A stretch of 64,000 bases of DNA from an uncultured bacterium (GTDB taxonomy: Bacteria > Planctomycetota > Phycisphaerae > Phycisphaerales > UBA1924): the NCBI GenBank assembly GCA_903834785.1, contig CAILKP010000093.1:1-64000 (forward strand), given 5' to 3'. Below are positions 16,831 through 26,046 of this stretch, piece by piece (positions within the stretch are counted from its first letter, which is position 1; every line of letters starts with the position of its first letter). Under the pieces are notes generated by a model. The model saw nothing but the letters and a program-made list of their open reading frames with translations, was not told where the DNA came from and searched no databases. Position numbers and translations under genes: made by a program.

Positions 16831-17610
16831 CTAACGCCCAGTCCATCGCTCGACAAGGTACTGCAGCCGCTGGCTTGTCAGCGGGACGGGAGAGCGGACT
16901 TTGACCACGCGCGAGTGTCCCGGGACAAGGGCTACGGCTCCGCCGAGATGGAGTGTTGGAGGGGCGGAACTGCTTCCCAACGCCGTGCCCGGGAACAGCA
17001 TCAGCACGGCCGACGTGCGTTCGAAAAGCAAGGTCTGTACGCAAAGTTGGGCAGGACGCGGTGAACTGACCTCGACTTGCTTCGGATCCGGATCGGTCGC
17101 ATGATCGAGTGCTTGCGTCGACGCATTCCGACCGGCAACTTCCGAAAGCCAGTGGTCTGCGTTGACAACGATTACCGCTGGGTGATACCCCGCCTGATAC
17201 TGGGACAGCCATTCCTGGAAGGCTGGTTTCCATCGCGTGCGACCAAGTGGCCAACTTCCCACCGACTGATCGTACCAGACAAGGAAGAGCTTTACAGCAG
17301 CACGGCGAGCCGAATCGGCTTGTGAGTCGATCAGCCGCGTGTGGGTCTTTCTGACGTGGGCTCGCACCAAGACGAACGACACGGCACTCAAAACGCTCAT
17401 CGCACCAACTGTGGATAGATCCTGCTTCGTGACCGTTCCGATGCCAAAAACAAGCATGAACAGGTAGCGAATAGCGACAACGGCCGTTATCGGAATCAGA
17501 AGGTAGACCCCCATTCCAAACATGTTCAGTCGTGTAAGCACCTCACGCGGGAGATGCAGTACGAGAACCTCATCTTGGTGCCCGACGGCTGGTCGTTCGG
17601 CCTCCGTCAT
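16831..17610 (-). CDS. Membrane protein of unknown function, lower GC
   Basis: The predicted 259-residue protein starts at MTEAERPAVG, where an AGGGG lies just upstream; the open frame extends 21 codons further. Two adjacent hydrophobic segments (about residues 32-52 and 68-88) form a hairpin near the N-terminus, followed by a soluble region of about 170 residues with a Trp-rich patch (WYDQSVGSWPLGRTRW). I recognise no family. Two sampled 60-base lines inside the gene are 50-58% G+C, clearly below the neighbouring genes, and the gene is flanked by the 8-nt repeat. That suggests later acquisition. Expression and function are unsupported. Confidence 0.5.
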   Translation of the reverse strand: MTEAERPAVGHQDEVLVLHLPREVLTRLNMFGMGVYLLIPITAVVAIRYLFMLVFGIGTVTKQDLSTVGAMSVLSAVSFVLVRAHVRKTHTRLIDSQADSARRAAVKLFLVWYDQSVGSWPLGRTRWKPAFQEWLSQYQAGYHPAVIVVNADHWLSEVAGRNASTQALDHATDPDPKQVEVSSPRPAQLCVQTLLFERTSAVLMLFPGTALGSSSAPPTLHLGGAVALVPGHSRVVKVRSPVPLTSQRLQYLVERWTGR

Positions 17611-17700
17611 AACTTCCCCTGTCCGTGGAGTGTGCAGATCGCATCTTTGCCGACGCGTGCTCGCGCTAAACACGACCTAGCTAGTCCGGGACGGCTTGAG

Positions 17701-18996
17701 TTACTGCAGCGCAGAGATCGTGCTGTTCAGCGGCTTGGACTCAGTCACGCGGTCCTGGGGCATGGGGATGTCCAGGCCGAAGGCCGAGTGGATGGCGGCG
17801 GCGGCACGCTGGCCGTCGGCCTCGGTGACGATGCAGGAGATCCGGATCTCCGACGTCGTGACGTTCTCGACCTTGATGCCCGCGGAGGCCATGGCTTCGA
17901 AGAGTCGGGCGGCGACGCCAGAGCTGGTACGCATGCCCGCACCAACGGCGGAGACGGTGACCAGGCCGGTATCGATGCGGACGGCCTGGGCGTTGATCTC
18001 CTGGGCGACGCGATGGATGATGGGCGAGGCGTCGCGGATGTCACGCTTGTCCATGGTGAACGTGACGTTGATGGTGCTGGGGCCGTCATCTTCCTGGATG
18101 ATGTCATCGACAGGCAGGTGGGCCAGGGCCAGGGGCGAGAAGATCTCGCTCTGGATGCCGGTGCGGTTGGTGACCCCGCGGAGGGAGACACGGGCCACAT
18201 CCTTCTTGACGACAACGCCGCTGACGACTCTGGCTTCCATGTGCTGACTCTCAGAAACGACCCATGTACCGACGGGTTCATTGCTCGGGCCGAACCCGGG
18301 CAGGTGGCTGTGGAGGACGCGGACCTTGACATCGTACTTCTTGGCGAGTTCGACGGCTCGGGGGTGGATGACCTGTGAGCCCAGTGCCGCGGCTTCGAGC
18401 ATTTCCTCGTAGGTGACCGTGGGGAGACGCTGGGCGGAGGGGACGAGGCGCGGATCGGCGGTGTAGACGCCGTCGACATCCTTGAAGATCTCGCAGCGGC
18501 CGCCGAGGGTGGCGGCAAGTGCGACGGCGGTGGTATCGGAGCCGCCGCGGCCGAGGGTGGTGATGTCACCGGTGCGGGTGACGCCCTGGAAACCGGCGAC
18601 GACGGGCACGTTGCCGCGGTTGATGAGTTCCTGCAGGCGGGAGCCGTCGATGGCCAGAATGGTGGCGCGGCCGTGCACATCATCGGTGGTGATGGCGGCC
18701 TGCTGGCCCGTGAGGCTGACGGCGGGGATGCCGCTGGCCTTGAGGGTCATGGCCATCATAGCGATGGAGACCTGTTCGCCGGTGGCCAGAAGCTGATCGA
18801 GCTCACGCTTATCCGGGCCTTCGGCGACGGACTCTGCGAGCTGGATGAGGTCATCGGTGGAGTCGCCCATGGCGGAGACGACGACGACCGGCTGATCACC
18901 TTGGGCGATTGCCTCGGTCACGCGCTGTGCGCAGCGGCGGAACTTCTCGGCATCGGCAACGGATGAGCCACCAAACTTTTGAATGACGATTCCCAC
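17701..18996 (-). CDS. lysC: Aspartate kinase
   Basis: Aspartokinase phosphorylates aspartate, the entry to lysine, threonine, methionine and diaminopimelate synthesis. The 431-residue form begins at a GTG preceded by GGAG at 8-nt spacing; upstream open frame is rejected. The catalytic part shows VIQKFGGSSV, VVVVSAMGDSTDDL, TLGRGGSDTTAVALA and KDVDGVYTADPR. The C-terminal third holds two ACT modules, with the VSAVGAGMRTSSGVAARLFEA and VTTSEIRISCIV segments that bind lysine or threonine, so feedback control is expected. Length and layout match the stand-alone, monofunctional class. The gene is separate from the other lysine genes. Confidence 0.95.
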   Translation of the reverse strand: MGIVIQKFGGSSVADAEKFRRCAQRVTEAIAQGDQPVVVVSAMGDSTDDLIQLAESVAEGPDKRELDQLLATGEQVSIAMMAMTLKASGIPAVSLTGQQAAITTDDVHGRATILAIDGSRLQELINRGNVPVVAGFQGVTRTGDITTLGRGGSDTTAVALAATLGGRCEIFKDVDGVYTADPRLVPSAQRLPTVTYEEMLEAAALGSQVIHPRAVELAKKYDVKVRVLHSHLPGFGPSNEPVGTWVVSESQHMEARVVSGVVVKKDVARVSLRGVTNRTGIQSEIFSPLALAHLPVDDIIQEDDGPSTINVTFTMDKRDIRDASPIIHRVAQEINAQAVRIDTGLVTVSAVGAGMRTSSGVAARLFEAMASAGIKVENVTTSEIRISCIVTEADGQRAAAAIHSAFGLDIPMPQDRVTESKPLNSTISALQ

Positions 18997-19132
18997 CGGA
19001 AACACTCCAAGAAAGACCAAGCCCCGCATCCATGCGGAGGCTGAGAGCGGAGTATATGCGATTGGGCGGGATGAGTACAGGTGGAGAAGGCAATGCAATC
19101 GATGGCTTTTCGCAGCGGATCGAGGCTTGTTC

Positions 19133-19687
19133 TCAGACGTTGGTGTTATCGGGCGTTCTGGCGTCCGTGCTGGTGTGTCTGGCGGTTGGGTGGCGCGAGC
19201 CGCACTCGGGGCAGGGGGCGGCGGGCGCCAGACCGGCAAGCTCGTAGCCGCAGGAGGGGCAGGTTCCGACTGGGTGGCGGCGGGTGAGCAGCAGGGCTCC
19301 ACCGGAGATTGCGGTGGTTGTCGCGATGAGGGGCAGGAGGTTGAGTCCGGCCCAGCCGGTGCCGTCGGAGGCGATCGTGTTGGTCAGGATCCAGCCGAGC
19401 GAACCTGCGGGCTTCTCGCTGGTGAGGCTGGGCTCGAAGGTCCAGGCGGGTTCGAGGTGCCAGCCACGCTCGTCGGGCGGGTTAGCTGCTGTGCCTGCTG
19501 GCGACTCGCCGCGGCCGAGGATCACGATCGCGCCGCGGGTGAGCCAGAAGTCGGTGGAGGCACCGCGGTAGTGTGGCGAGCGGAGAAAGCTGAGGGCGAT
19601 GAGCGCTGCAAGCAGGCCGCCGGTGAGGAACGCTGCCGCGGTGATGCTGCGCCACCGGGGCGGGATGTGCCAGCTTGGCAGGGCCAT
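19133..19687 (-). CDS. Membrane protein with C-terminal zinc ribbon
   Basis: The 184-residue protein has a first hydrophobic segment at residues about 14-34, an extracytoplasmic stretch of about 70 residues with several Trp, and a second segment near residues 115-135. A zinc ribbon follows: CPSCGYELAG, then CPECG, with the two CxxC pairs about 15 residues apart. This two-helix plus C-terminal zinc ribbon layout is common among uncharacterised planctomycete proteins; the CGYxLxG signature is typical of that group. Function is unknown. It lies 35 nt downstream of the QueC-like gene on the same strand. Confidence 0.65.
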   Translation of the reverse strand: MALPSWHIPPRWRSITAAAFLTGGLLAALIALSFLRSPHYRGASTDFWLTRGAIVILGRGESPAGTAANPPDERGWHLEPAWTFEPSLTSEKPAGSLGWILTNTIASDGTGWAGLNLLPLIATTTAISGGALLLTRRHPVGTCPSCGYELAGLAPAAPCPECGSRHPTARHTSTDARTPDNTNV

Positions 19688-19722
19688 GTGCGAGGTTACG
19701 CGGCTGGCCAGGAAAGGGCTGA

Positions 19723-20355
19723 CTACACGTTTGCGCCGACCTTCTGTGCCGCGGCGATCCAGCGGCGGCAGGACGGGCAGCTGCCGCAGGCGGGGGCGGG
19801 GCTCTGGCGGCAGAATGCGGCAAGTTCGAAGGGGACTCCGAGATCGGCGGCCAGGTCGGCGATGGCATCGTCGGAGAAGTCCAGCAGGGGGGTATCGATG
19901 GTGGGCACGCCTGAGGGAGAGTCCATGAGCAGGAGCTGCTCGATGAGCAGCGTGCGGTCAAAGGCGCGGGTGGCGGCGGCGAGCCCTTCGATGCCGGCGG
20001 TCTGCAGCGGCCAGATGATGCGGCCGGCGGAACGTGCCATGGCGATGAGGGTGGCACGGAGCAGCAGGAGCGTGGTGTCGGCCCGGGCGGGGCCGCCGGC
20101 AGGGATGCGATAGGCGTCGACGGGAGTGTCGATGATGAGCTGGGCGTTACAGAGTGTGGCGATGGCCGGAGCGCGGTCGGCCAGACGCGGGGCATCGGCG
20201 GCGGGGACAAAGAGGATCAACGGGCTGGCACCGTCCGGGCTGGTGTGCTGGCCGGGGGTGATGGAAGCGGCTGCCCGCCAGGCGGCGACGAGGGAGGGCA
20301 TTGAGCCGTCGAGGATGACGAGGGTGTTGGAGGGAGACTCGGGGGTAGTGGCCAT
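19723..20355 (-). CDS. Degenerate QueC-like (ExsB-family) protein
   Basis: The 210-residue protein resembles 7-cyano-7-deazaguanine synthase in its C-terminal half. The segment DTPLLDFSDDAIADLAADLG is followed by a zinc site of the form C-x7-C-G-x-C-x2-C-x-R (CGSCPSCRR), as in QueC. The N-terminal ATP pyrophosphatase loop, normally SGGxDS, is replaced by LDGSMPS, so nucleotide use is doubtful. The length is near that of QueC (about 220-230). It could be a PP-loop enzyme with a changed loop or a catalytically dead relative. No other queuosine genes are near; it sits 36 nt beyond flhA in the same direction. Confidence 0.5.
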   Translation of the reverse strand: MATTPESPSNTLVILDGSMPSLVAAWRAAASITPGQHTSPDGASPLILFVPAADAPRLADRAPAIATLCNAQLIIDTPVDAYRIPAGGPARADTTLLLLRATLIAMARSAGRIIWPLQTAGIEGLAAATRAFDRTLLIEQLLLMDSPSGVPTIDTPLLDFSDDAIADLAADLGVPFELAAFCRQSPAPACGSCPSCRRWIAAAQKVGANV

Positions 20356-20391
20356 GTGGAGACTCGATGTGCTGGGGGCTGGGAGCGGGTG

Positions 20392-22548
20392 TTAAGCGGC
20401 GACGGCGGCGGCCGATTCGGGCGGGCCGATCAGTGCGAGAGACTCGACTTCCACACCGGGGACGATCTCGTTGTAGCCGAGGACGACGGCCGCGGGGAAC
20501 TGGTTCTCGAGGAGTTGGCGGACGGTTGCGCGAACCTGTGGCGAGGCGAGCAGGACCGGCTGGCGGCCGGCGGTGAGCAGGGTTTGCACACCGAGGCCGA
20601 GTTTGGCGACGACCTGCTGGGCGATGCCGGGCGGCATGGTCAGCACGGTGCCGGAAGCGGAGCGATCGATGTAGGAGTTGATGAGGTCCTCGAGCTGGGG
20701 ATCCAGCGTGGCGCAGCTGAGGCGGAGGCGGCCGAGCTCATCACGCACGCTGTAGCGCTGGCAGATGGAGCGGCGGAGTGCGTTGCGGACGTACTCGGTG
20801 AGCACGTCGGTGTCTTTGGTCTTGGGGCACCAGTCGCCGAGGGTTTCGACGATGGTCTCCAGATCGCGGATGCTGACACGCTCGCGGAGGAGGTTCTGGA
20901 GGATGCGGTGGAGGTCGGCGGGCTTGACGATGCCGGGGATGGTGTCGTCGACGAGCTTGGGGGACTTGGTTTTGAGCTGGGCGACCAGGTCGCCGACTTC
21001 CTGGCGGGTGAGCAGCTCGGGGGCGTGGGTCTTGACGAGTTCAGTGAGGTGGGTGGTCAGGACGCTTGAGGCGTCGGCCACGGTGTAGTTCATAGCCTCG
21101 GCGGCTCCCCGCTGGGCGTCCTCGATCCACCATGCATCGAGACCGAAGGCGGGATCTCGCGAGGGGATGCCGTCGATGGGGCCGGTGGTGACACCGGAGT
21201 CGATAGCCAGGAACTTGCCGGGGAACGTCTGACCGACCGCGACGGGAGCACCCTTGATCTTGACGCGGTACTCGTTGGGGGCGAGCTCGAGATTGTCGCG
21301 GATGCGGACGGGCGGGAGGATGAAGCCCATCTCGACGGCGAGCTGGCGGCGGATGGCGGAGATCCGGTCGAGCAGGTCGCCGCCGCGGGAGGTGTCGACG
21401 AGCTGGACGAGGGAGTAGCCGACTTCGAACTCGACGGTGTCGAGCTTCAGGAGGGTTTCGGGAGCGGGCGGCTCGGGGCGCGGGGGTGCTGCGATGGCCT
21501 GAGCCTGGGCCTTCTTGCTTGCGGCTTTGGCCTGTTTGCCGAAGCCTCCGGTCAGGAAGTAGGCGCCCATGATGAGGGCTGCCGCACCAACGAGCAGCGG
21601 AAGGCTGGGCAACGGGGTGAAGACCAGGAGGAGGAGGAAGGCCGCGGTGATGAGCAGGCCCTTGGGGTTGTTGGCGATCTGGCCGGTCATCTCGGTGCCG
21701 AGTTCGTCCTGGGCGGAGGCACCGGTGATGATGAGGGCGGAGGCGATGGCGATGATGAAGGCGGGGATCTGCGAGGAGATGCCGTCGCCGATGGTCAGGA
21801 GCGTGAAACTCCTGAAGGTGTCGCCGATCTCCCACCCTTTGACCAGAGCACCGATGGTGATACCGCCGACGATGTTGATGGCGGTGATGATCAGGCCGGC
21901 GACGGCGTCGCCGCGGACGAACTTGGAGGCACCGTCCATGGCACCGAAGAAGTCGGCCTCGCGGGAGATCTTGTCGCGGCGCTTGCGGGCCTCGGCCTCG
22001 TTGATGATGCCGGCGGCCAGGTCGGCATCGATGGCCATCTGCTTGCCGGGCATGGCGTCGAGGGTGAAGCGTGCGGCGACTTCGGAGATGCGGGTGGCAC
22101 CCTTGGTGATCACCATGAACTGCACGATGATCAGGATAATGAAGATGATGACGCCGACGATGAGATTGGATCCGGCGACGAACGAACCGAATGCCGCGAT
22201 CACGCCGCCGGCGACGGTAACAACCTCGCTGGCGCTGGAGGCATCGGCGGTGAGGACCAGGCGGGTGGAGGCGATGTTGAGCACCAGACGCAGGAGCGTG
22301 GTGCCCAGCAGCAGGGAGGGAAACGCGCTGAACTCGAGCACGTTTCGCATGTACATCGTGGTCATCAGCATCATCACCGAGATGGTGATGTTGGCGATGA
22401 TCAGCAGGTCCATCAGGACCGGCGAGATCGGCACGATGATGACCACCAGCAGACCCATGAAGCTCACGGGCACGATGAGGCCCTTGTGCTTCTGGAACGT
22501 CATGACCCAGGCGGGCATGTTCGGCGAGCTGGCGGGGGCATCGGCCAT
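20392..22548 (-). CDS. flhA: Flagellar export gate protein FlhA
   Basis: FlhA is the nonameric component of the flagellar type III export gate that couples proton flow to secretion and docks chaperone-substrate complexes. The 718-residue protein starts with a short cytoplasmic stretch, then about eight membrane helices to residue about 330. The conserved cytoplasmic loop (SEVAARFTLDAMPGKQMAID) follows the fourth helix. The soluble C-terminal domain contains GIPSRDPAFG and LIGPPE near the end. A 194-nt featureless gap separates it from flhB upstream. It closes the flagellar block on this strand. A membrane hairpin near residue 300 is followed by an Ala/Lys/Pro linker. Confidence 0.97.
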   Translation of the reverse strand: MADAPASSPNMPAWVMTFQKHKGLIVPVSFMGLLVVIIVPISPVLMDLLIIANITISVMMLMTTMYMRNVLEFSAFPSLLLGTTLLRLVLNIASTRLVLTADASSASEVVTVAGGVIAAFGSFVAGSNLIVGVIIFIILIIVQFMVITKGATRISEVAARFTLDAMPGKQMAIDADLAAGIINEAEARKRRDKISREADFFGAMDGASKFVRGDAVAGLIITAINIVGGITIGALVKGWEIGDTFRSFTLLTIGDGISSQIPAFIIAIASALIITGASAQDELGTEMTGQIANNPKGLLITAAFLLLLVFTPLPSLPLLVGAAALIMGAYFLTGGFGKQAKAASKKAQAQAIAAPPRPEPPAPETLLKLDTVEFEVGYSLVQLVDTSRGGDLLDRISAIRRQLAVEMGFILPPVRIRDNLELAPNEYRVKIKGAPVAVGQTFPGKFLAIDSGVTTGPIDGIPSRDPAFGLDAWWIEDAQRGAAEAMNYTVADASSVLTTHLTELVKTHAPELLTRQEVGDLVAQLKTKSPKLVDDTIPGIVKPADLHRILQNLLRERVSIRDLETIVETLGDWCPKTKDTDVLTEYVRNALRRSICQRYSVRDELGRLRLSCATLDPQLEDLINSYIDRSASGTVLTMPPGIAQQVVAKLGLGVQTLLTAGRQPVLLASPQVRATVRQLLENQFPAAVVLGYNEIVPGVEVESLALIGPPESAAAVAA

Positions 22549-22742
22549 AGGTAACCGGGTGGGCGGCTGGCGCGGAAAGTGCGCGGGGTCGGGCGGTGAC
22601 GGTCACCGGAGCGGCAACATCGGCCGGAGGTTCGCGCAAGCGTGAGGGTGCGGCACAGGGTGGATCGCCCAATGCGGCTGCATGGCTGGGTAGGAACTGG
22701 GAGGGGGCAGGGGAGCGGCGGAGCCGCAGGAGGCTGGCGGGC

Positions 22743-23852
22743 TCAGACTGCCTCTGCCGTTGCGTCCTGAACCAGTTGCTGGGCCTGCTCGGCCTTGCCG
22801 CTGATGCGGTAGACGTAGGCGAGCAGCTCGGCGACAGCCTCGTAGAACTGGCTGGGGACCTCGCGGCCGACGGGAACGTTGTGGTACAGGGCACGGGCCA
22901 GCGGCGGCTTCTCGATGATCGGCACGCCGGAGGCGGTGGCCAGTTCGCGGATGCGGAGGGCGACATAGTCAGCCCCCTTGGCGATGACGATGGGGGCGGC
23001 CATGGTCGCGGGGTCGTAGCGCATCGCGACGGCGAAGTGGGTCGGGTTGGTCACGACGACGTCGGCCTTGGGAATGGTGCTCTTGAGCCGCTGGGTGATC
23101 ATCTCGCGGCCCATGTTCAGCCGTTTGGCACGCATGCCGACGTCACCTTCGGCGGCCTTGGCCTCGTCCTTGACCTCCTGCTTGGTCATCTTGAGATCTT
23201 CGGTGTGCTGCCAGCGCTGGTAGAGGTAGTCGGCAACACCCATGAAGAGCATCACGGCCAGGACCCAGGCGAGCAGCTTGATGATCATGGCGAACATGAT
23301 CTTGGCGGCCCCGGTGAGTTCGAGGGCGGGAAGGCGGGCCATCTCGTGGAGGTGGGCTGAGGTGAACGAGAAAACGACCATCGTGACGATGGCGAGCTTG
23401 AGGCTGTTGATGACCGTTTTGACGCTGTTGCGCTTGTTGAAGATCTTCCCGAAGCCGGTGAAGATGTTCAGCCGCTCCCACTTGGGCTCCAGCGGCTTTA
23501 AGGTGAAGTTGAAGCCGGACTGCTTGAGCTGGATGCACAGCAGGAAGACGGTCATGACGACGAAGAACTTCCAGGCGGAGAGGAAGCCCTTGATCAGGGC
23601 CCAGCCGAAGAGCCGGATCGCACCGTCCTGATCGAGTGGCCCGGCCGGTCCCCCGCCCTCGAGAAGGGTCTTCATGACCTCCATCAGACCGGTGGTCAGG
23701 TCGCCGCTGAAGTACCAGACGACAATGGCCGCCGCGATGAGGTCGAGGGTGCCGGTGAGGTCGACGCTCTTTGGAATCTGGCCCTTCTCACGGGCATCCT
23801 GCAGGCGTTTTCCTGTCGGCTGCTCTGTCTTGTTGCCCATGTCGTCGGCCAT
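22743..23852 (-). CDS. flhB: Flagellar export switch protein FlhB
   Basis: FlhB switches export specificity from rod/hook to filament subunits by self-cleavage. The 369-residue protein begins with the usual cytoplasmic leader (KTEQPTGKRLQDAREKGQIPKS), has four membrane helices, and carries the autocleavage motif NPTH (VVTNPTHFAVAMRY) at the start of its C-terminal domain. KGADYVALRIRELA and the IIEKPPLARALY segment complete the domain. An ATG four codons inside (MGNKTEQ) is an alternative start. It lies 45 nt after fliR on the same strand. Confidence 0.97.
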   Translation of the reverse strand: MADDMGNKTEQPTGKRLQDAREKGQIPKSVDLTGTLDLIAAAIVVWYFSGDLTTGLMEVMKTLLEGGGPAGPLDQDGAIRLFGWALIKGFLSAWKFFVVMTVFLLCIQLKQSGFNFTLKPLEPKWERLNIFTGFGKIFNKRNSVKTVINSLKLAIVTMVVFSFTSAHLHEMARLPALELTGAAKIMFAMIIKLLAWVLAVMLFMGVADYLYQRWQHTEDLKMTKQEVKDEAKAAEGDVGMRAKRLNMGREMITQRLKSTIPKADVVVTNPTHFAVAMRYDPATMAAPIVIAKGADYVALRIRELATASGVPIIEKPPLARALYHNVPVGREVPSQFYEAVAELLAYVYRISGKAEQAQQLVQDATAEAV

Positions 23853-23897
23853 GATGAGTCAGCAAGCGGTGCGATGCCCGGTACGGGCAGGCAGTGG

Positions 23898-24665
23898 TCA
23901 GAGTGAGAGCCAGACGGTGAGACGGTTGAAGGTGTCGGCGATGTGTTCGCCGACGATCTGCTGGATGCTGATCAGGGCTCCGGTGAGAGCCATGATGCCC
24001 AGGATGACCTTGAGACCGAAACCCAGGGACATCACGCTGAGCTGCGGCATGGTCTTGCTGACAAACGCGCTGGCGATGGTCTCGACGAGGATGAGGCACA
24101 GGACCGGAAGCGCGATGCGGATTGCCAGTTCAGTTCCGGCGGTCAGGACTCCAACGACCAGCGATAGCGGTGCTGCCGAGAGCGAGAAGCCTCCTGGGCC
24201 GATGGTCTTGAAACTGCCGGCGATGATCAGGAAGAGACGCTCGAGGCCGCCGAAAGAGAGGAAGACGCCAAGGGCGAGGTAGAGCATGAGCTCGCCGAGC
24301 ACATCCGAGTCGGTTTCCAGTGCGGGGTTGTAGACGGCGGTGAGGCCGAAGCCCATCTGCTGGCCGAACACGGCAGATCCGAGCTGCACGGCGACAACGG
24401 GCATGAGGGCGATGAGGCCGATGATCGTGCCCAGGGTGGTTTCGGTAAACACGATATAGCCTGCCGTGATGACGTCGGGAACTTCCACAAGGCGGAGATT
24501 GCCCGGAAGGCCCAGCCAGATGATCAGCGACATGGTCACGGCCAGAATGGCGCGGATGCGCATCGGCACGGTGACGCTGGCAAGCAACGGGGCAAAGACG
24601 AACAGTCCGGCCACGCGGCTGAAGACCATGAGCAGGCCGCCGAGTTGAAGCTCCAGAAGCGACAT
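23898..24665 (-). CDS. fliR: Flagellar export protein FliR
   Basis: FliR is an inner-membrane component of the export gate that packs with FliP and FliQ. The 255-residue, strongly hydrophobic protein has about six helices and family signatures near RVAGLFVFAPLLAS, QMGFGLTAVYNP and the VKLPV-like LPVLCLILVETIASAFVSKTMPQL segment, ending in a short charged tail-free C-terminus. It lies 54 nt downstream of fliQ and 45 nt upstream of flhB in the same direction, the usual order. Confidence 0.95.
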   Translation of the reverse strand: MSLLELQLGGLLMVFSRVAGLFVFAPLLASVTVPMRIRAILAVTMSLIIWLGLPGNLRLVEVPDVITAGYIVFTETTLGTIIGLIALMPVVAVQLGSAVFGQQMGFGLTAVYNPALETDSDVLGELMLYLALGVFLSFGGLERLFLIIAGSFKTIGPGGFSLSAAPLSLVVGVLTAGTELAIRIALPVLCLILVETIASAFVSKTMPQLSVMSLGFGLKVILGIMALTGALISIQQIVGEHIADTFNRLTVWLSL

Positions 24666-24719
24666 TCGAGAGGAGGTGCGTCCAGGACGAGGGGAGCGGG
24701 GCGGGGCTCGGTGCGGCGA

Positions 24720-24977
24720 TCAGTGGAGGATGAACATCTCGTGGGTGAACGAGACGACGCGGTTGACAAGCCATGGCAGCGTCAGGGCGGCGACGAGGAT
24801 CATGACGACGATCTTGGGAACAAACTGCAGGGCCTGATCCTGGATGCTGGTGACGCTCTGCAGGATGCTGATGACCAGACCGATGACCAGTCCGGCCAGC
24901 AGGATGGGACCGCTGATCTTGAGCGTGACGATCAGGGCGGTGCGGACGAGCTCGAGGATGGATTCGTCGTAGTTCAT
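24720..24977 (-). CDS. fliQ: Flagellar export protein FliQ
   Basis: FliQ is a small two-helix protein that wraps the FliP/FliR core of the export gate. At 85 residues it has the normal length, with two hydrophobic segments (about residues 17-40 and 50-75) separated by SVTSIQDQALQFVPK, which is the conserved inter-helix loop. It is 46 nt downstream of fliP and precedes fliR. Confidence 0.95.
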   Translation of the reverse strand: MNYDESILELVRTALIVTLKISGPILLAGLVIGLVISILQSVTSIQDQALQFVPKIVVMILVAALTLPWLVNRVVSFTHEMFILH

Positions 24978-25023
24978 TGGAGCGGTACGGTGGGGCGGGT
25001 TCCGAGGGCAGGATGCGGGGTGC

Positions 25024-26046
25024 TTACACGAAGCTCAAAGCGGGGGTGATGTTCACGGCCGCGGCGAGTATGTCTGCGGGACCCAGATGCCAGAGCTGCT
25101 CGGCGTAGGCGATGGTGGGGGCCCGCTCGGTGACAAAGCTCTGCATGAGCGAGCCGCAGACCAGCTGCCAGCCGTCAACCAGCACGAACAGCAGGAGCTT
25201 AAAGGGCAGCGAGATGAGCACCGGTGGGAGCATCATCATGCTCATTGAGATGAGCAGGGCGGAGATGACCATGTCGATGACCAGGAAGGGCAGGTAGACG
25301 CGGAAGCCCATGAGGAATGCGACCTTCAGTTCGCTGAGCACGAAGGCTGGGATCAGCGTGAGCATGTCGACGTTGGCACGGGTGAGGTTCTCCGACTTGG
25401 AGATGTCGATGCCGCGGTAGTTCATGATCATGTAGAGCGACGACCAGTTGCGGCTGTGCTCGATCTGGGCGAACATGAAGTCGCGGAGGGGCTGCTTGCC
25501 GAGGTTCCAGAGCTTCTCGTAGTCGTTGACCTCGCCCTTCTGGTAGGGGACCACCGCCTCGGCGTGGATGCGATCGATGGTGGGGGCCATGACGAGCATG
25601 GTCATGATCAGCGAGAGGCCGAGCATGACCTGCGAGGGCGGCATCTGGGCGGCGCCGAGGGCCTGCTTGAGCAGGCCCAGGACGATCACGATGCGCACGA
25701 AGCAGGTGCACATGAGCATGATCGAGGGGACCAGCCCGATCACGGTGAGGACAACGACGATGTTGACCGCGGTGGACAGTCCGCGCTTGCTTCCGTTTGA
25801 AGTTGTCGAGCCGTTCTGGCTGCCGGGCATGGCTTCGGCGGCCGCGGCGAGCATGGAGACCGGGTTGATGCCGTCACCGCTGTCGGTGACGCCGGGCATG
25901 GCGATGGGGTCGGGCGAGAGCGGGCGGACCGCATCGACCGGGCCGAGCTGGGCGAGAGCAAGCGGCGAAGCGACCAGGAGTACCAGGCAGGGCACAAGCC
26001 GCACCGCGGCAGACAGCAACGGTCGAATCAGCTGCAGCAGCTTCAT
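25024..26046 (-). CDS. fliP: Flagellar export protein FliP
   Basis: FliP forms the pentameric core of the export gate pore. The 340-residue form has a cleavable signal peptide (ending ALAQ near residue 33), then about 55 polar residues longer than in typical FliP, then the conserved core. Core signatures include MLMCTCFVRIVIVLGLLKQALG, PPSQVMLGLSL, the periplasmic loop with DFMF, and LIPAFVLSELKVAFLMGFRVYLPFLVID. Its ATG overlaps the fliO stop by 4 nt. fliQ follows after 46 nt. Confidence 0.97.
   Translation of the reverse strand: MKLLQLIRPLLSAAVRLVPCLVLLVASPLALAQLGPVDAVRPLSPDPIAMPGVTDSGDGINPVSMLAAAAEAMPGSQNGSTTSNGSKRGLSTAVNIVVVLTVIGLVPSIMLMCTCFVRIVIVLGLLKQALGAAQMPPSQVMLGLSLIMTMLVMAPTIDRIHAEAVVPYQKGEVNDYEKLWNLGKQPLRDFMFAQIEHSRNWSSLYMIMNYRGIDISKSENLTRANVDMLTLIPAFVLSELKVAFLMGFRVYLPFLVIDMVISALLISMSMMMLPPVLISLPFKLLLFVLVDGWQLVCGSLMQSFVTERAPTIAYAEQLWHLGPADILAAAVNITPALSFV

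Noticed and set aside
16575-16856. Possible small genes in the gap after rlmN
   Set aside because: The candidate frames run through the 8-nt repeat, lack ribosome sites and resemble no protein.
21041-22966. 641-codon frame overlapping flhA on the same strand
   Set aside because: It is an out-of-frame shadow of flhA with extreme Arg/His/Pro content.
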